A stretch of DNA of 64,000 nucleotides from Cyanobacteria bacterium UBA6446 (GCA_002438405.1 DJOE01000024.1:1-64000), one strand, 5' to 3'; shown: positions 22,921-33,388, counted from the first letter of the stretch. Numbers and translations: made by a program. The notes: generated by a model not told the origin, from the sequence alone.

Positions 22921-24252
22921 CTATTTTTTCTTGTCTTTACGTTCTCTAACAGAAATTCGGATAGGAGTACCGAAAAATCCAAAAGCTTCACGCAATTTAT
23001 TTTCTAAATATCTCTTATAACTATCTTTCAACAAATCTTCATTATTAACGAACAAAACAAAAGTTGGCGGTTGAATAGCAGCTTGTGTTGTATATAAAAC
23101 TTTCAATCTTTTGCCTTTAAAACTTGTTGGTGGATTTAGTGCATAAGCTTCATTGATAACTTTATTCAACAATCCTGTTGATACACGTTTTACACATTGA
23201 GCATAAACTTCCAAACTCTTGTCAAAAATTTGTCCTAATCTTTGTTTTGTTAATGCACTGATAAATATTTTTGGTGCATAACTCAAGAACGGAATATCTT
23301 TTGCCAATTCTTTTTCAAATTTATTAATTGTATTCGATTTTTTATCTTCAACCAAATCCCATTTGTTGATTGCAACAATAATACCTTTTCCTGATTCCGT
23401 AATAATTGAAGAAATCTTTTTGTCTTGGTCAGAAATACCCTCATTCGCATCAATTACTAATACTGCAACATCGCATTCTCGAATTGAACGAATTGCTCTA
23501 TCAACAGCAAATTTTTCAACACCATAATCAACTTTAGATTTTTTTCTAATTCCTGCGGTATCAACAATCACAAATTCGGTATCTTTATATGTAATATAAC
23601 TATCAATACTATCTCTAGTTGTACCGGAAACATTAGAAACAATAACTCTTTGAGTATTTAAAAGAGCATTAACAATTGAGGATTTCCCAGCATTAGGTCT
23701 TCCTACAATCGCAATTCTAATTTTTCCATCATTTTCTTCTTCGTCAGTCACTTCAAAATCATCAGTAACTAAATCTAACAAATCACCAACACCACCAGAA
23801 CCATGCAATGCTGAAATTCCTACAGGATCACCAACTGCAAGTGAATAAAAATCGTTAGTCATCATTAAAGATTCAACATTATCGCATTTGTTCACCGCAA
23901 GAAATATAGGCTTGCCCGATTGACGCAAAATATTCGCAATATCATAATCTACAGGGTTTATACCTTCTTTACCATCAACAAGAAAGATAATTTTATCAGC
24001 TTCTTCACAAGCAAGTCTTGCTTGATCAAAAATAGAAACCATAATATCATCACCATCTCCAGGGATAATACCTCCTGTATCAATTACAGTGAAACCTTTA
24101 TTTTGCCATTCAACGTCAAAGTAAATTCTATCTCTTGTAACCCCAGGCATATCGTGAACAATCGAATTTCTCGCACCGATTAAACGGTTAACGAAAGTTG
24201 ATTTCCCGACATTTGGTCTTCCTACTATTGCGACTGTTGGTTTTCTTTTCAT
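22921..24252 (-). CDS. der: Ribosome-assembly GTPase Der (EngA)
   Basis: 443 residues with two tandem GTPase domains and a C-terminal KH-like domain. G1 motifs are GRPNVGKST (about 10-18) and GRPNAGKSS (about 184), with DTGG/DTAG, NKCD and NKWD motifs following. It works in maturation of the large ribosomal subunit. Length and organisation are normal. Confidence 0.98.
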   Translation of the reverse strand: MKRKPTVAIVGRPNVGKSTFVNRLIGARNSIVHDMPGVTRDRIYFDVEWQNKGFTVIDTGGIIPGDGDDIMVSIFDQARLACEEADKIIFLVDGKEGINPVDYDIANILRQSGKPIFLAVNKCDNVESLMMTNDFYSLAVGDPVGISALHGSGGVGDLLDLVTDDFEVTDEEENDGKIRIAIVGRPNAGKSSIVNALLNTQRVIVSNVSGTTRDSIDSYITYKDTEFVIVDTAGIRKKSKVDYGVEKFAVDRAIRSIRECDVAVLVIDANEGISDQDKKISSIITESGKGIIVAINKWDLVEDKKSNTINKFEKELAKDIPFLSYAPKIFISALTKQRLGQIFDKSLEVYAQCVKRVSTGLLNKVINEAYALNPPTSFKGKRLKVLYTTQAAIQPPTFVLFVNNEDLLKDSYKRYLENKLREAFGFFGTPIRISVRERKDKKK

Positions 24253-24363
24253 AAACTCATCTTAACATGAAAAAATTTAGGAGCAAATTATATGTACACT
24301 TGATTTATTTACCAATAAAATGTAATATATACATAAATTATAGAAAGAGGGAGAAATACAGAT

Positions 24364-25587
24364 ATGGTTGATGAAAACAATCTAAAAAAGACAATAACTA
24401 TTACAATCCTTGTTTTGTTAGGATTGATTGTAACAGTAGATTTGGCGCATATTTATTATGAAGCAAACTTCAATCAATATGCATTACCAAGTTTCTGTTC
24501 TATCAGCAATTTCGTAGATTGTGACGGAGTTGCAAGAACAACAGAATCACAATTCTTTGGAGTTCCTTTGGCATATTGGGGATTGTTCTTATATGCATTT
24601 ATATTAATGTTGTTAGGTGTTGATAAACTAAAAAAAGTTCCGTTTTTGAAATTTCTAGAAGTTTTCAAAAACAAATTTCACTACATTGCAGCACTTGGAA
24701 TTATTGCATTCACAATTTCAATGATATTGCTTTGCGTTAGTTTATTCGGAATTCACAAACTATGTATAATGTGTGCATTAACATACATAATTGATTTGTG
24801 TATCGCAATCGTTGCAGTGAAAAAATTAGACGGCGGAATTGTTGGAGCTTTCAAGCAAAGTTATTTAGACTTGCTAGATGGATTAAAACCAATACCTTAC
24901 AGAATAGCATTCACTGTCGTAATGGTTTTTGCCGTTGGATTTTTAAGCTGGGCATTTACAAGTGCTAAATTTTCACCGGCTCTAAAATTCCAAAGGAATT
25001 ACGGAGAATTCACAAAATCAGAAATCAATCCTTATGCAGTTAAAGGTAATGTTTTAGGTTCAGAAGATAAAGATGCGGTTGTACTAAATATCTTCTCAGA
25101 TTACAAATGTCCAATGTGCTATGCATGTAATAATATGATTCACAAATTGGTAACCGAATTCAAAAACCTAAGAATTGAACACCACGCATTACCACTTGAT
25201 ACAAGTTGTAATAAATACCTTAAACAAGAATTTCACCAAGGCTCTTGTGTAATGGCAAAATACGCAGAAGCTGCTCAAATGCAAGGCAAATTCTGGGAAG
25301 TTAACTCATTATTCTTTGAGAAAAAACCATCAACAGAAGATGAAGTTCTTGATGTTTTGAAAAATTCAGGTTTTGACTTAGATATGGATAAACTCAAAAA
25401 AGATGCTCATTCTGAAAAAGTAAACAATATTATCCAAAAAGAAATTGATTACTCATTGACTAAGAGTTCACAAATGGGAACTCCGGCTCTTCAAATGGGT
25501 GATGATTATGAGTTAGGTATCAAAGGATATCACGACTTGAAAAAATGGGCAATGGATCATGGAGCAAAACCTAAACACTTATTCTAA
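24364..25587 (+). CDS. Vitamin K epoxide reductase-thioredoxin (VKOR-DsbA) fusion
   Basis: 407 residues. The N-terminal half (about 10-160) is a VKOR membrane domain with four or five helices, the loop cysteines in 'PSFCSISNFVDCDGVA' and the quinone-side redox pair C-I-M-C (about 134-137). After another membrane helix (about 182-202) comes a DsbA-like thioredoxin domain with C-P-M-C (about 247-250) and the cis-proline loop MGTPAL. It oxidises protein thiols in the periplasm and passes electrons to quinone, replacing DsbA/DsbB, as in cyanobacteria. GAGGGAG precedes the ATG. It overlaps queH by 29 bases. Confidence 0.92.
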   Translation: MVDENNLKKTITITILVLLGLIVTVDLAHIYYEANFNQYALPSFCSISNFVDCDGVARTTESQFFGVPLAYWGLFLYAFILMLLGVDKLKKVPFLKFLEVFKNKFHYIAALGIIAFTISMILLCVSLFGIHKLCIMCALTYIIDLCIAIVAVKKLDGGIVGAFKQSYLDLLDGLKPIPYRIAFTVVMVFAVGFLSWAFTSAKFSPALKFQRNYGEFTKSEINPYAVKGNVLGSEDKDAVVLNIFSDYKCPMCYACNNMIHKLVTEFKNLRIEHHALPLDTSCNKYLKQEFHQGSCVMAKYAEAAQMQGKFWEVNSLFFEKKPSTEDEVLDVLKNSGFDLDMDKLKKDAHSEKVNNIIQKEIDYSLTKSSQMGTPALQMGDDYELGIKGYHDLKKWAMDHGAKPKHLF

Positions 25588-26125
25588 TAAAAAAATATTA
25601 CTGCACACATGTTGCGGTATCTGTTCAGCTTATCCCATATCACTTTTACAGGATATGGGATATTCTGTTGTTGCTTATTTTTATAACCCAAATATTTTCC
25701 CAATTGAAGAATATCAAAAACGACTAAAAGCAGAACAAACCCTATGCAATCATTTTGGGTGTGAATTAATTGTTGGAGAATATGAACCTGAAGTTTATTA
25801 CAACTTTGTTCAAGGGCTTGAAAATGAACCGGAAAAAGGTAAACGATGTGACAAGTGTTTTGAACTCAGACTACGTAATGCAGCAAAACTTGCTAAAAAG
25901 CTTGGGATAAAAGAATTTACAACTTCAATGGTAATAAGTCCGCACAAAGATTATGAAAAACTCACTTCAATTGGTGAAAAAATTGGACAAGATGAAGAGT
26001 TGATATACATATCTACCAATTTTAGAAAACATGATGGTTTTTTAAAAACAAACAAAATTTCTAAAGAACTGAATTTATATAGGCAGAATTACTGCGGTTG
26101 CAAATTTGCAATGCGAAAATCTTAA
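25559..26125 (+). CDS. queH: Epoxyqueuosine reductase QueH (DUF208)
   Basis: 188 residues. Performs the last step of queuosine synthesis, reducing epoxyqueuosine in tRNA, as the alternative to QueG. The cysteine pattern fits: HTCCGICSAYP near residue 16-26, C-x-x-C in RCDKCFELR, and Y-C-G-C near the C terminus, consistent with an iron-sulfur cluster. It starts within the end of the VKOR gene; the long overlap suggests coupled expression although the functions are not obviously related. Confidence 0.92.
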   Translation: MEQNLNTYSNKKILLHTCCGICSAYPISLLQDMGYSVVAYFYNPNIFPIEEYQKRLKAEQTLCNHFGCELIVGEYEPEVYYNFVQGLENEPEKGKRCDKCFELRLRNAAKLAKKLGIKEFTTSMVISPHKDYEKLTSIGEKIGQDEELIYISTNFRKHDGFLKTNKISKELNLYRQNYCGCKFAMRKS

Positions 26126-26224
26126 TATCATACATTTGGATTATGACGTATTATTTTTAATGTCATATAATAACCTTGACGTAGAAGATATTTTTATTAA
26201 AAGGAATTCTAAGAGGATAAAACA

Positions 26225-27550
26225 ATGAAGAAGAAAATCGGGTTATTAGTAGCGGCAATAATGGTATTAAATACTGTATCTTCAGTGACTTATGGTTGGC
26301 AAAATCCATTGAAGAACTATAATTTGTATGAGGATACTCACCCGACAAATGCGCAATCTAGTGATAGGGAACAAGCTATGAGTGACTTTTATTCAAACTC
26401 TATGGCTGCAAAAAAATCTCCTCAATCATCAGTTCCAACTTCTTCTTTAAATTACACTTCCACTGTTGATGATTCATCATCACAAGCAACTTCTAGCGAA
26501 CCTCGAAGAAATGAAGTTCTAAGAGAATCTTCAAGAAATGTATATGGAAATCCGGAAGTTAAGGCGGGTTGGACAACAGCACAATCTTTCTATTCTAATC
26601 CATCTCTAGAAAGTATAAAAGCAAAATACAAAAAAAGTAACTTTGCCGGTTGTCTTCAAGAATGTATTTCTTATGTAAAAATTCACCCAAATGACACTTT
26701 GGGATTTTATTATATGGCAATGTGCTATACAAAAGTAAGTGACAAAGAAAATGCTATTAAAGCTTATGAAAAAGTTATTTCATTAAATGCAAATCCAATG
26801 ATTGTTAAATATGCAACAAATGGTCGTAACTGTGTTCTTGGTGAAGACAAAGAAAAATGTTACCAAAACGTAAACGAACCGGATTTGATATACCCTTATG
26901 CTAATATTGGTAATAATGTAGATTTAACACCTGTTGACCCTAATGTTTTAATCAACAGAAATCTTGCTAACTTACAAAATAAATTATCACCACAAGCAGT
27001 TGACGAAAATAAAGACAACAAAAACGGTCAAAATAATGGAAAAGATGATGACAAAAATAAAATCAATTTACCATTTGCAAACCAAGATGCACAACTTGAT
27101 AAATTCATCAACGCTCCTTATGGTAACGGTTTGTCACCGGATTTGAACAAAGAATACAAACAACTTCAATTGAAGAAAATTCAAGAATCAATTAACACAG
27201 GTGAAGATAGCCCTGAAAAAGATATGAATAATGTTAACGACATCAAACACTTTGATAAACAAAGTGATTCTGGAACAATTAAACTTGCTTATGTAGCACC
27301 GTCTGATGAAATGAAAAAACTTTCTCAAGACCCTGAATTCACACAATCTCAAAGAGAACTTGACGAATTAAGAATGCTACTAGGCAATGACAACAGTTCA
27401 AAATCTTCAAGTGATGATTTGATGAATTTAGTTCCATATATGTCAGGACAAGATAAAAATCTTTCACCTGAAGTAATTCAAGCAATGATGATTAAATCAA
27501 TGATGCCTGATTTTACTTTTGTAAACAGTGACAGCAAAAATCTATTGTAG
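26225..27550 (+). CDS. Exported TPR protein, uncharacterised
   Basis: 441 residues. A signal peptide occupies about 1-25 (hydrophobic core IGLLVAAIMVLNTVSSVTYG). Residues about 125-200 hold at least one tetratricopeptide repeat pair ('DTLGFYYMAMCYTKVSDKEN'). The middle is N/D/K-rich and probably disordered (about 255-290), and the C-terminal third is acidic and helical. TPR modules mediate protein contacts, so an envelope assembly role is possible but not shown. AGAGGA precedes the ATG; the next gene, also TPR-like, starts 9 bases after the stop. Confidence 0.7.
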   Translation: MKKKIGLLVAAIMVLNTVSSVTYGWQNPLKNYNLYEDTHPTNAQSSDREQAMSDFYSNSMAAKKSPQSSVPTSSLNYTSTVDDSSSQATSSEPRRNEVLRESSRNVYGNPEVKAGWTTAQSFYSNPSLESIKAKYKKSNFAGCLQECISYVKIHPNDTLGFYYMAMCYTKVSDKENAIKAYEKVISLNANPMIVKYATNGRNCVLGEDKEKCYQNVNEPDLIYPYANIGNNVDLTPVDPNVLINRNLANLQNKLSPQAVDENKDNKNGQNNGKDDDKNKINLPFANQDAQLDKFINAPYGNGLSPDLNKEYKQLQLKKIQESINTGEDSPEKDMNNVNDIKHFDKQSDSGTIKLAYVAPSDEMKKLSQDPEFTQSQRELDELRMLLGNDNSSKSSSDDLMNLVPYMSGQDKNLSPEVIQAMMIKSMMPDFTFVNSDSKNLL

Positions 27551-27559
27551 TAAAAAGAT

Positions 27560-28156
27560 ATGACAGTTGAATATGAGCAGGTAAAACAAGATTTTTTGAC
27601 AGGAAAAATTAAAGGTTGCAAAACATTCTTTGAAAAGAATGAGTATTTTGTAGAAGCTGGTTACTGCTACATAATTTTAGGCAAACTTTCTTCTGCTACG
27701 AAGTGTTTTGAAAAAATTGCCGACAAAGATATCAGAGCGAATTGGGGATTAACCCTAGTTCAAATGCTACGAGGAAAACTCACAACTCCTCCTACATATT
27801 TTGAGATAAGAAATTTTTTAGAAATCGACTTAAATATCCTAATTTTATACTGTAAAGGTGACTACGTAGAAAAAATAATCAGATATGCAGACTATATGGC
27901 ATATTACAATCCCGAATGCTACAAATTCATAGGACGAGCTTTCTGGGCTAACAATTTAATGCCTGCTGCAATGTTTTTTTTAAGACGAGCAAAAGACAAA
28001 TTTTACAATGACCCAGAGCTACATTATTTATTAGCCTATATTTATTATTACAATGATGAAGACTACGAAAAATGTGAAAAAGCACTGAACACCTGCCTTG
28101 AAATTTTGCCAGAATATTCTCCAGCAAAAAAATTACTTGAAAGATTAAAAAAATAA
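27560..28156 (+). CDS. TPR-like helical protein, uncharacterised
   Basis: 198 residues without signal peptide or membrane helix. Helical repeats are visible at about 25-60 ('VEAGYCYIILGKLSSATKCF') and 120-190 ('PELHYLLAYIYYYNDEDY', 'KALNTCLEILPEYSPAKKLL'), in TPR style. Cotranscribed with the exported TPR protein upstream, so it may act on the same process from the cytoplasm. No catalytic motif. Confidence 0.65.
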   Translation: MTVEYEQVKQDFLTGKIKGCKTFFEKNEYFVEAGYCYIILGKLSSATKCFEKIADKDIRANWGLTLVQMLRGKLTTPPTYFEIRNFLEIDLNILILYCKGDYVEKIIRYADYMAYYNPECYKFIGRAFWANNLMPAAMFFLRRAKDKFYNDPELHYLLAYIYYYNDEDYEKCEKALNTCLEILPEYSPAKKLLERLKK

Positions 28157-28314
28157 TTATTAAATAATACGAAAATAAGTCCATTGTAAAGGACACAGGT
28201 TTAACCCTGCGAAAACTTAAGCTATAATATAATATGTACCACATGGTTGAAATTTGTTCCAGTGTTTGAAATTACAGCATTACTCTGTTAATATAATGAA
28301 CTTTTTCAAAAAAT

Positions 28315-31287
28315 CTAAGCAGATAGAGTAAAGATTTCGTAAATTTCCTCGTCTGAAAGTTCTGTAATAATCTTTTCGCCCTCGTAAACTGCAAGATCTG
28401 CAAGTTCTTTCTTAGATTTCAACATTTCATCAATTTTTTCTTCAAAAGTTCCTAATGTAATCATTCTATGAACCATTACATTCTTATCTTGACCGATACG
28501 GTAGGTTCTATCTGTTGCTTGATCTTCAACAGCCGGATTCCACCACAAGTCGTAGTGGATAACATTTGTTGCACTTGTCAAGTTCAAACCTGTACCGCCG
28601 GCTTTCAATGAAAGAATCATTACTCTTGAATCTTTTTCTGTTTGGAATTTTTCAATCAATTCTTCCCTTTGAGGAACTGTCAAGCTACCATGGAAGAACA
28701 ACGGTTCAGTGTTGCATTCTTGTGAGATAACTTTGCACAAAATATCACCCATTTCTTTATATTGAGTAAAGATAAGTGTTTTTTCATCTCTATCAATAAT
28801 ACTTTGAACAAGGTCGATACATTTTTCCATCTTACCGGACATTTCCTTACTCATCTCACCGGATTTAAGGAATTGGTAAGGGTGGTTACAAATTTGTTTA
28901 AGAGCAGTAATAAGTTTGAAGATATTACCACGTCTATTGATACCGGTAAATCCACTGATTTTTGTCATCATTTCATTAAGAGTTTTTTCATATAAAACAG
29001 CTTGAACTTTAGACAAGTAACAGTATTCGTTGAGAACCATTTTTTCCGGTAAGTCTGAAATAACGTGTTTATCGGTTTTCAAACGTCTTAATACAAATGG
29101 AGAAATTGACATACGCAATTTACTTGCTCTAGAGTTTTCCTTAAATCTTTCAATCGGAATTGCATAACTCTTTTGAAATTCTTTAAGTGAACCAAGATAA
29201 CCTTTATTGATAAAGTCAAATATACTCCACAATTCTGTTAATCTGTTTTCAACCGGAGTACCTGTCATAGCAATCTTAACATCTGATTTCAACATCTTGA
29301 TTGCAAGAGTTTGAGCAGTATCCGGATTCTTGATATTTTGAGCTTCGTCAACAATAATTACGCTCCAAGCATGTTTTTTAAGCTCTTCAACATCAATTCT
29401 CATAATTGCATAAGTTGTAAGAATTACATCGTGATTAACTTCCAACTGTCTATCCGCTCCGTGATAAATCACTGCATCAAGATTTGGAGCAAACATTTGC
29501 AATTCTTTCATCCAGTTACCCATCAAAGTAGTCGGACAAATTACAAGAACAGGCTTTTTAAGTTTATTTTCTTCTTTCATTTTCAATAGCAAGCTGATAA
29601 CCTGAATAGTTTTACCTAACCCCATATCATCTGCCATACATGAACCAAAACCCTTTGAAACATTTGTCCACAACCATTTTAAACCAATTTCTTGGTAAGG
29701 ACGAAGTTCGCCTTTTAATGTTTTTGGAACGGTCATTTCTACAGGTTTTGTAAAATCAGCTAACACCCTTGCAAATGCAGCATCATAATCAAAATCATAT
29801 TGATCAAGTTGACCAGACAATGATGCATGAATAAGTTCCATTCTTGACATTGATTTAAGATTAGATTTCGCAATTTGTTCAAATATCTTTTTGCTTTCTT
29901 CCTTATCAATTAACACATATTTATTTTTGTATTTGATAAGTCCATTATTATTTTCAACAAGTTTTTTAAATTCTTCAAGCGAAATTTTTTCGTTACCGAT
30001 AGCAATTTCGTATGAAAAATCCAAAATATCATCTAAAGACATCTTAGAAGAAGAATTGTTATTGATTAAATCTGCCAAATCATCGGCTCTGGATTCTTTA
30101 ACTTTTGCATTGATTGAAGCTCTCGGAATTACAATATTAACAAGTTCTTCCGGCAAAATAACTTCAATTTGAGCCTTTTGAAGATAATATGCAGTCTGAG
30201 TAATAATCTTGTAAACTTCATTCAAGTTCAAATCCAAATACAATTTATCTTCATCTTCAAACAACTGTTCCAACTCAGGCATATAACGTAATGCGTAATT
30301 AAGTTGCTTTTCAACAATTCTTGAAATATCACTTGCCTTAGCACCAAAAACTTCTTCATCAGAGTATAGTTTATCAATCAATACACTTTCATCGGTTTTT
30401 CTGTTTTTGATATAAACTTTTAATCTAAATATTTCATCTTCTTGTTTTTCTATTTTGAAATAAGGAATAACGTCATATTTACCCAAATACAATTCATCAA
30501 ACCATTGAGCAAAGTTTTCTGCAATATCTTTGCCTTTCAAAACGGCTCTTTGTTCTAAATCTTTTAACAAATAAGTTCCGGATTTAACATCTTTAAATCT
30601 ATACATTTTAATACCCAAGAACTTATAAATTACATAATTCAAATATGTATAAATGAATTCATACACAAAATCTTTCGGTTTTTCCCCTTGAATAAACAAA
30701 TCGTCCGGAATACATTCTTCAAACTGATTAATAATTCTTGCCATTTTTTGATTATTGATAATCGGTTCATAAACGATTCTGAACATTTGTCCATAACGTT
30801 TTACAGTTGGAATGAAATACAATTTTTCAATCAATTTCATTACAAAATAAGTCAACTTATTCAAATAAATAAAAGTTGGAGTCAAATCTTCTAAATCAAC
30901 AACGTTACCAAATCCGCCAAAATAATCCATAACCAAATCCCAAGCCATGAAATATCCGACTTTATCATCTAAAACTTCAGACTTGAAACGAAATAAAGAA
31001 CCTTTAGACTTCAAATAATATTCAAAATTATTTGTCGGAGTAACAAAGAAAGATAATTTACCAGCCTTATTGATTAAATAGAAATGAGTATTACGAGTTG
31101 GAGCATTCGGACTAAGGAACACACCTGCAAACTCATCTTCAATAATTTGATAAATCATGCTCAATGTATATCGAAAATCCTTGTTTTTAAAACCTTCCGG
31201 ATTTTCACTCAAATTGAAAAATAACTCATCAACATTATTCTTTTTAAACGAAAAATCTATATCTAAATTATCTATATTATTACTCAT
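28315..31287 (-). CDS. SNF2-family DNA-dependent ATPase/helicase
   Basis: 990 residues. The C-terminal half is a Swi2/Snf2 motor: Walker A DDMGLGKT (near 555), the DEAQ box IIVDEAQNIKNP, MTGTPVENRLTELWS, and motif VI with DRTYRIGQDKNV. The N-terminal half (about 1-520) is lineage-typical and resembles the SNF2-associated region of bacterial HepA/RapA-unrelated helicases. Such proteins remodel protein-DNA complexes; the specific role is unknown. The ATG at 31287 has AAAGGA upstream, so 12 earlier codons are dropped. No methylase or nuclease neighbour is seen, so a defence role is not supported. Confidence 0.88.
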   Translation of the reverse strand: MSNNIDNLDIDFSFKKNNVDELFFNLSENPEGFKNKDFRYTLSMIYQIIEDEFAGVFLSPNAPTRNTHFYLINKAGKLSFFVTPTNNFEYYLKSKGSLFRFKSEVLDDKVGYFMAWDLVMDYFGGFGNVVDLEDLTPTFIYLNKLTYFVMKLIEKLYFIPTVKRYGQMFRIVYEPIINNQKMARIINQFEECIPDDLFIQGEKPKDFVYEFIYTYLNYVIYKFLGIKMYRFKDVKSGTYLLKDLEQRAVLKGKDIAENFAQWFDELYLGKYDVIPYFKIEKQEDEIFRLKVYIKNRKTDESVLIDKLYSDEEVFGAKASDISRIVEKQLNYALRYMPELEQLFEDEDKLYLDLNLNEVYKIITQTAYYLQKAQIEVILPEELVNIVIPRASINAKVKESRADDLADLINNNSSSKMSLDDILDFSYEIAIGNEKISLEEFKKLVENNNGLIKYKNKYVLIDKEESKKIFEQIAKSNLKSMSRMELIHASLSGQLDQYDFDYDAAFARVLADFTKPVEMTVPKTLKGELRPYQEIGLKWLWTNVSKGFGSCMADDMGLGKTIQVISLLLKMKEENKLKKPVLVICPTTLMGNWMKELQMFAPNLDAVIYHGADRQLEVNHDVILTTYAIMRIDVEELKKHAWSVIIVDEAQNIKNPDTAQTLAIKMLKSDVKIAMTGTPVENRLTELWSIFDFINKGYLGSLKEFQKSYAIPIERFKENSRASKLRMSISPFVLRRLKTDKHVISDLPEKMVLNEYCYLSKVQAVLYEKTLNEMMTKISGFTGINRRGNIFKLITALKQICNHPYQFLKSGEMSKEMSGKMEKCIDLVQSIIDRDEKTLIFTQYKEMGDILCKVISQECNTEPLFFHGSLTVPQREELIEKFQTEKDSRVMILSLKAGGTGLNLTSATNVIHYDLWWNPAVEDQATDRTYRIGQDKNVMVHRMITLGTFEEKIDEMLKSKKELADLAVYEGEKIITELSDEEIYEIFTLSA

Positions 31288-31406
31288 TCTTAATCCTTTA
31301 TAAAACAAAGTGGATAGGTACATAAGTCAATAAGTATAAGTATTTACGTTTTTTGATAAACATTAAATAACTTATAGACTTATTAACTTATTCACCTATA
31401 GACATT

Positions 31407-32936
31407 CTATTTAATTAATGATTTACCTGTCATTTCTGCCGGTTGTTTAATGTTCAAAAGTTGCAAGATTGTTGGAGCAACATCGCACAAAGCACCTTGA
31501 CCATCACGAAGTTCAAGACCTTGCGGAGCATTGATTACAACAAATGGAACATCATTGGTTGTGTGAGCTGTTTCTGGGGCATTTGTAGTTTCATCAAACA
31601 TAACTTCCGCATTACCGTGGTCAGCTGTCAACAACATAACAACATCATTTTCTTTACAAGATTTTGCAATTTTACCAACACATTCATCAACAACATGACA
31701 TGCTTTTATTGCAGCTTCCAAAACACCTGTATGGCCAACCATATCAGGGTTTGCAAAGTTAACCAACACAAATTGATACTCAGGATTTTTAAGAGCTTTC
31801 AATACGTTTTCACAAACCTCCGGAGCACTCATCTCTGGTTGCATATCATAAGTTGCAACTTTTGGAGATGGAACAAGAACTCTTGTTTCGTGAGGTTGTG
31901 GTTGATCAATTCCACCATTAAAGAAAAATGTTACGTGAGCATATTTTTCAGTTTCAGCAGTTCTGAATTGGTGAATTCCGTTTGCTTCCAATACATCGCC
32001 CAAAATATTAACCAATTTTTCTTTAGGGAATGCAACTGGGAATGTGAAAGTTGCTTCATAACTTGTCATTGTTGTATATAAAATATTTTTAAGAACTTTC
32101 TTTCTTTCAAAACCATCAAAATCAGCAAAGTTGATAGCCTTAGTAATTTCTCTAGCTCTATCCGGACGGAAATTGATAAAGATAATTGAATCATTATCGT
32201 GAATTCTTGATTCTTCTCCTCCAATTACAGTAGGAAGAACGAATTCATCATTTTCACCTTTGGCATAAGATTGTTTAACACCGTCAATAGCAGTTGCAGC
32301 ATGTTCACCTTCACCTAGCAACAATGCATTGTAACCTTTTTCAACTCTATCCCAACGATTATCTCTGTCCATAATGTAATAACGACCGATAATTGTTGCA
32401 ACAGGAGGAAGATTATATTTTTTAAGTTCATCTTCTACAACTTGCAAGAATTCACAAGCACTTTGAGGAGGAGTGTCACGGCCATCTAAGAATGCGTGAA
32501 CATAAACCTTAGTCAAACCATTTTCAGCAGCCATTTTAATCAAAGCTAACAAATGGTCTAAAGATGAGTGAACACCACCTGTTGAAACAAGCCCATAAAT
32601 ATGAAGAGCTGAATCATTTTTCTTAGCATGTTCAATAGCCGCTAAAAATCTTTCATTCTTGAAGAATGAACCATCTTTAATTGCATTATTAATTTTAGAC
32701 AAATCTTGGTAAACAATTCTGCCGGCACCTAAATTCAAGTGACCAACTTCAGAATTACCCATTTGCCCTGCAGGTAAACCTACAAATTCGCCGTCAGCTC
32801 TCAAATGTCTGAACGGACAATCTTTTTCTAATTCATCAACATGAACAGGGTGAGAAAGTTTGGTTGCATCATATTTTTCAGAACCTTTAGAGATTCCCCA
32901 ACCGTCCATTATACATAGCAATACTCTTTTAGCCAT
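31407..32936 (-). CDS. gpmI: 2,3-bisphosphoglycerate-independent phosphoglycerate mutase
   Basis: 509 residues. Interconverts 3- and 2-phosphoglycerate in glycolysis with two Mn2+ ions. D11 in IMDGWG and the phosphorylated Ser62 in GNSEVGHLNLGAG are present; HDNDS..FRPDRAREI and TADHGNAE provide the remaining metal ligands. Length is normal. AAGGG precedes the ATG. Confidence 0.97.
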   Translation of the reverse strand: MAKRVLLCIMDGWGISKGSEKYDATKLSHPVHVDELEKDCPFRHLRADGEFVGLPAGQMGNSEVGHLNLGAGRIVYQDLSKINNAIKDGSFFKNERFLAAIEHAKKNDSALHIYGLVSTGGVHSSLDHLLALIKMAAENGLTKVYVHAFLDGRDTPPQSACEFLQVVEDELKKYNLPPVATIIGRYYIMDRDNRWDRVEKGYNALLLGEGEHAATAIDGVKQSYAKGENDEFVLPTVIGGEESRIHDNDSIIFINFRPDRAREITKAINFADFDGFERKKVLKNILYTTMTSYEATFTFPVAFPKEKLVNILGDVLEANGIHQFRTAETEKYAHVTFFFNGGIDQPQPHETRVLVPSPKVATYDMQPEMSAPEVCENVLKALKNPEYQFVLVNFANPDMVGHTGVLEAAIKACHVVDECVGKIAKSCKENDVVMLLTADHGNAEVMFDETTNAPETAHTTNDVPFVVINAPQGLELRDGQGALCDVAPTILQLLNIKQPAEMTGKSLIK

Positions 32937-33201
32937 AATTTGATCCCTTCTTTCTAATTATACTAGCGGAATTTTATCAAGAACATGATTTTTTTTCAAG
33001 ACAAGAATTGTTTCATATTTTATTAATAATTACCTTGAACCGAATTCAGGATTTCCTTAACTTTTTACTCCATAACCCTTTGTTGGGGATATTATTTGTT
33101 TTGAGTTTTCTCCCTGATTAGAGAGGGTTAGGGTTGGTAACAGTTATTTTTCCCCTCGCCCCTTGGGGGAGTGGGATATGGAGAAGTGGAAAATATACCG
33201 T

Positions 33202-33250
33202 GTTCAAAATTACGACGTCACTCCGAATTAATTCATATCCAATTTGTTCA
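33202..33250 (-). repeat. Dispersed repeat, copy B
   Basis: Matches 133-181 at 41 of 49 positions and keeps the same minus-strand reading frame (E-Q-I-G-Y-E-L-I-R-S-D-V-V-I-L-N). It adjoins GC-rich inverted repeats, as copy A does (hairpin at 268-281). Confidence 0.65.
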
Positions 33251-33272
33251 CTGCACCCTACCCAAAATCCGC

Positions 33273-33303
33273 AAAAAAAAGCTTCTTAAAAATTTAAGAA
33301 GCT
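33273..33303 (-). terminator. Strong minus-strand terminator without an obvious gene
   Basis: AGCTTCTTAAA (33280-33290) and TTTAAGAAGCT (33293-33303) form a perfect 11-base-pair stem. The minus strand then reads seven T. No minus-strand gene lies upstream before coaD (which is on the plus strand), so it would end an unannotated minus-strand transcript. Confidence 0.7.
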
Positions 33304-33360
33304 CCTTGGAATCTTTTTACAATTCCTCGTGTAAAAGGTTAGTAGGTAGAAAGTAGAAGG

Positions 33361-33388
33361 TAGTGTATATAAAATTTTATATATACTA
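33361..33388. repeat. 28-base AT palindrome
   Basis: Two 14-base arms, TAGTGTATATAAAA and TTTTATATATACTA, complementary at all but one position. It could be a protein-binding site or part of a minus-strand RNA fold. Confidence 0.55.

Noticed and set aside
28200..28228. Promoter-like TTTAAC-N17-TATAAT on the plus strand between convergent genes
   Set aside because: Nothing is encoded downstream on that strand and no terminator follows; AT-rich intergenic DNA yields such matches by chance.
28315..31287. SNF2 helicase as part of a defence system
   Set aside because: Neighbours are TPR proteins and gpmI; no methylase, nuclease, DISARM-type or Zorya-type partner is present.
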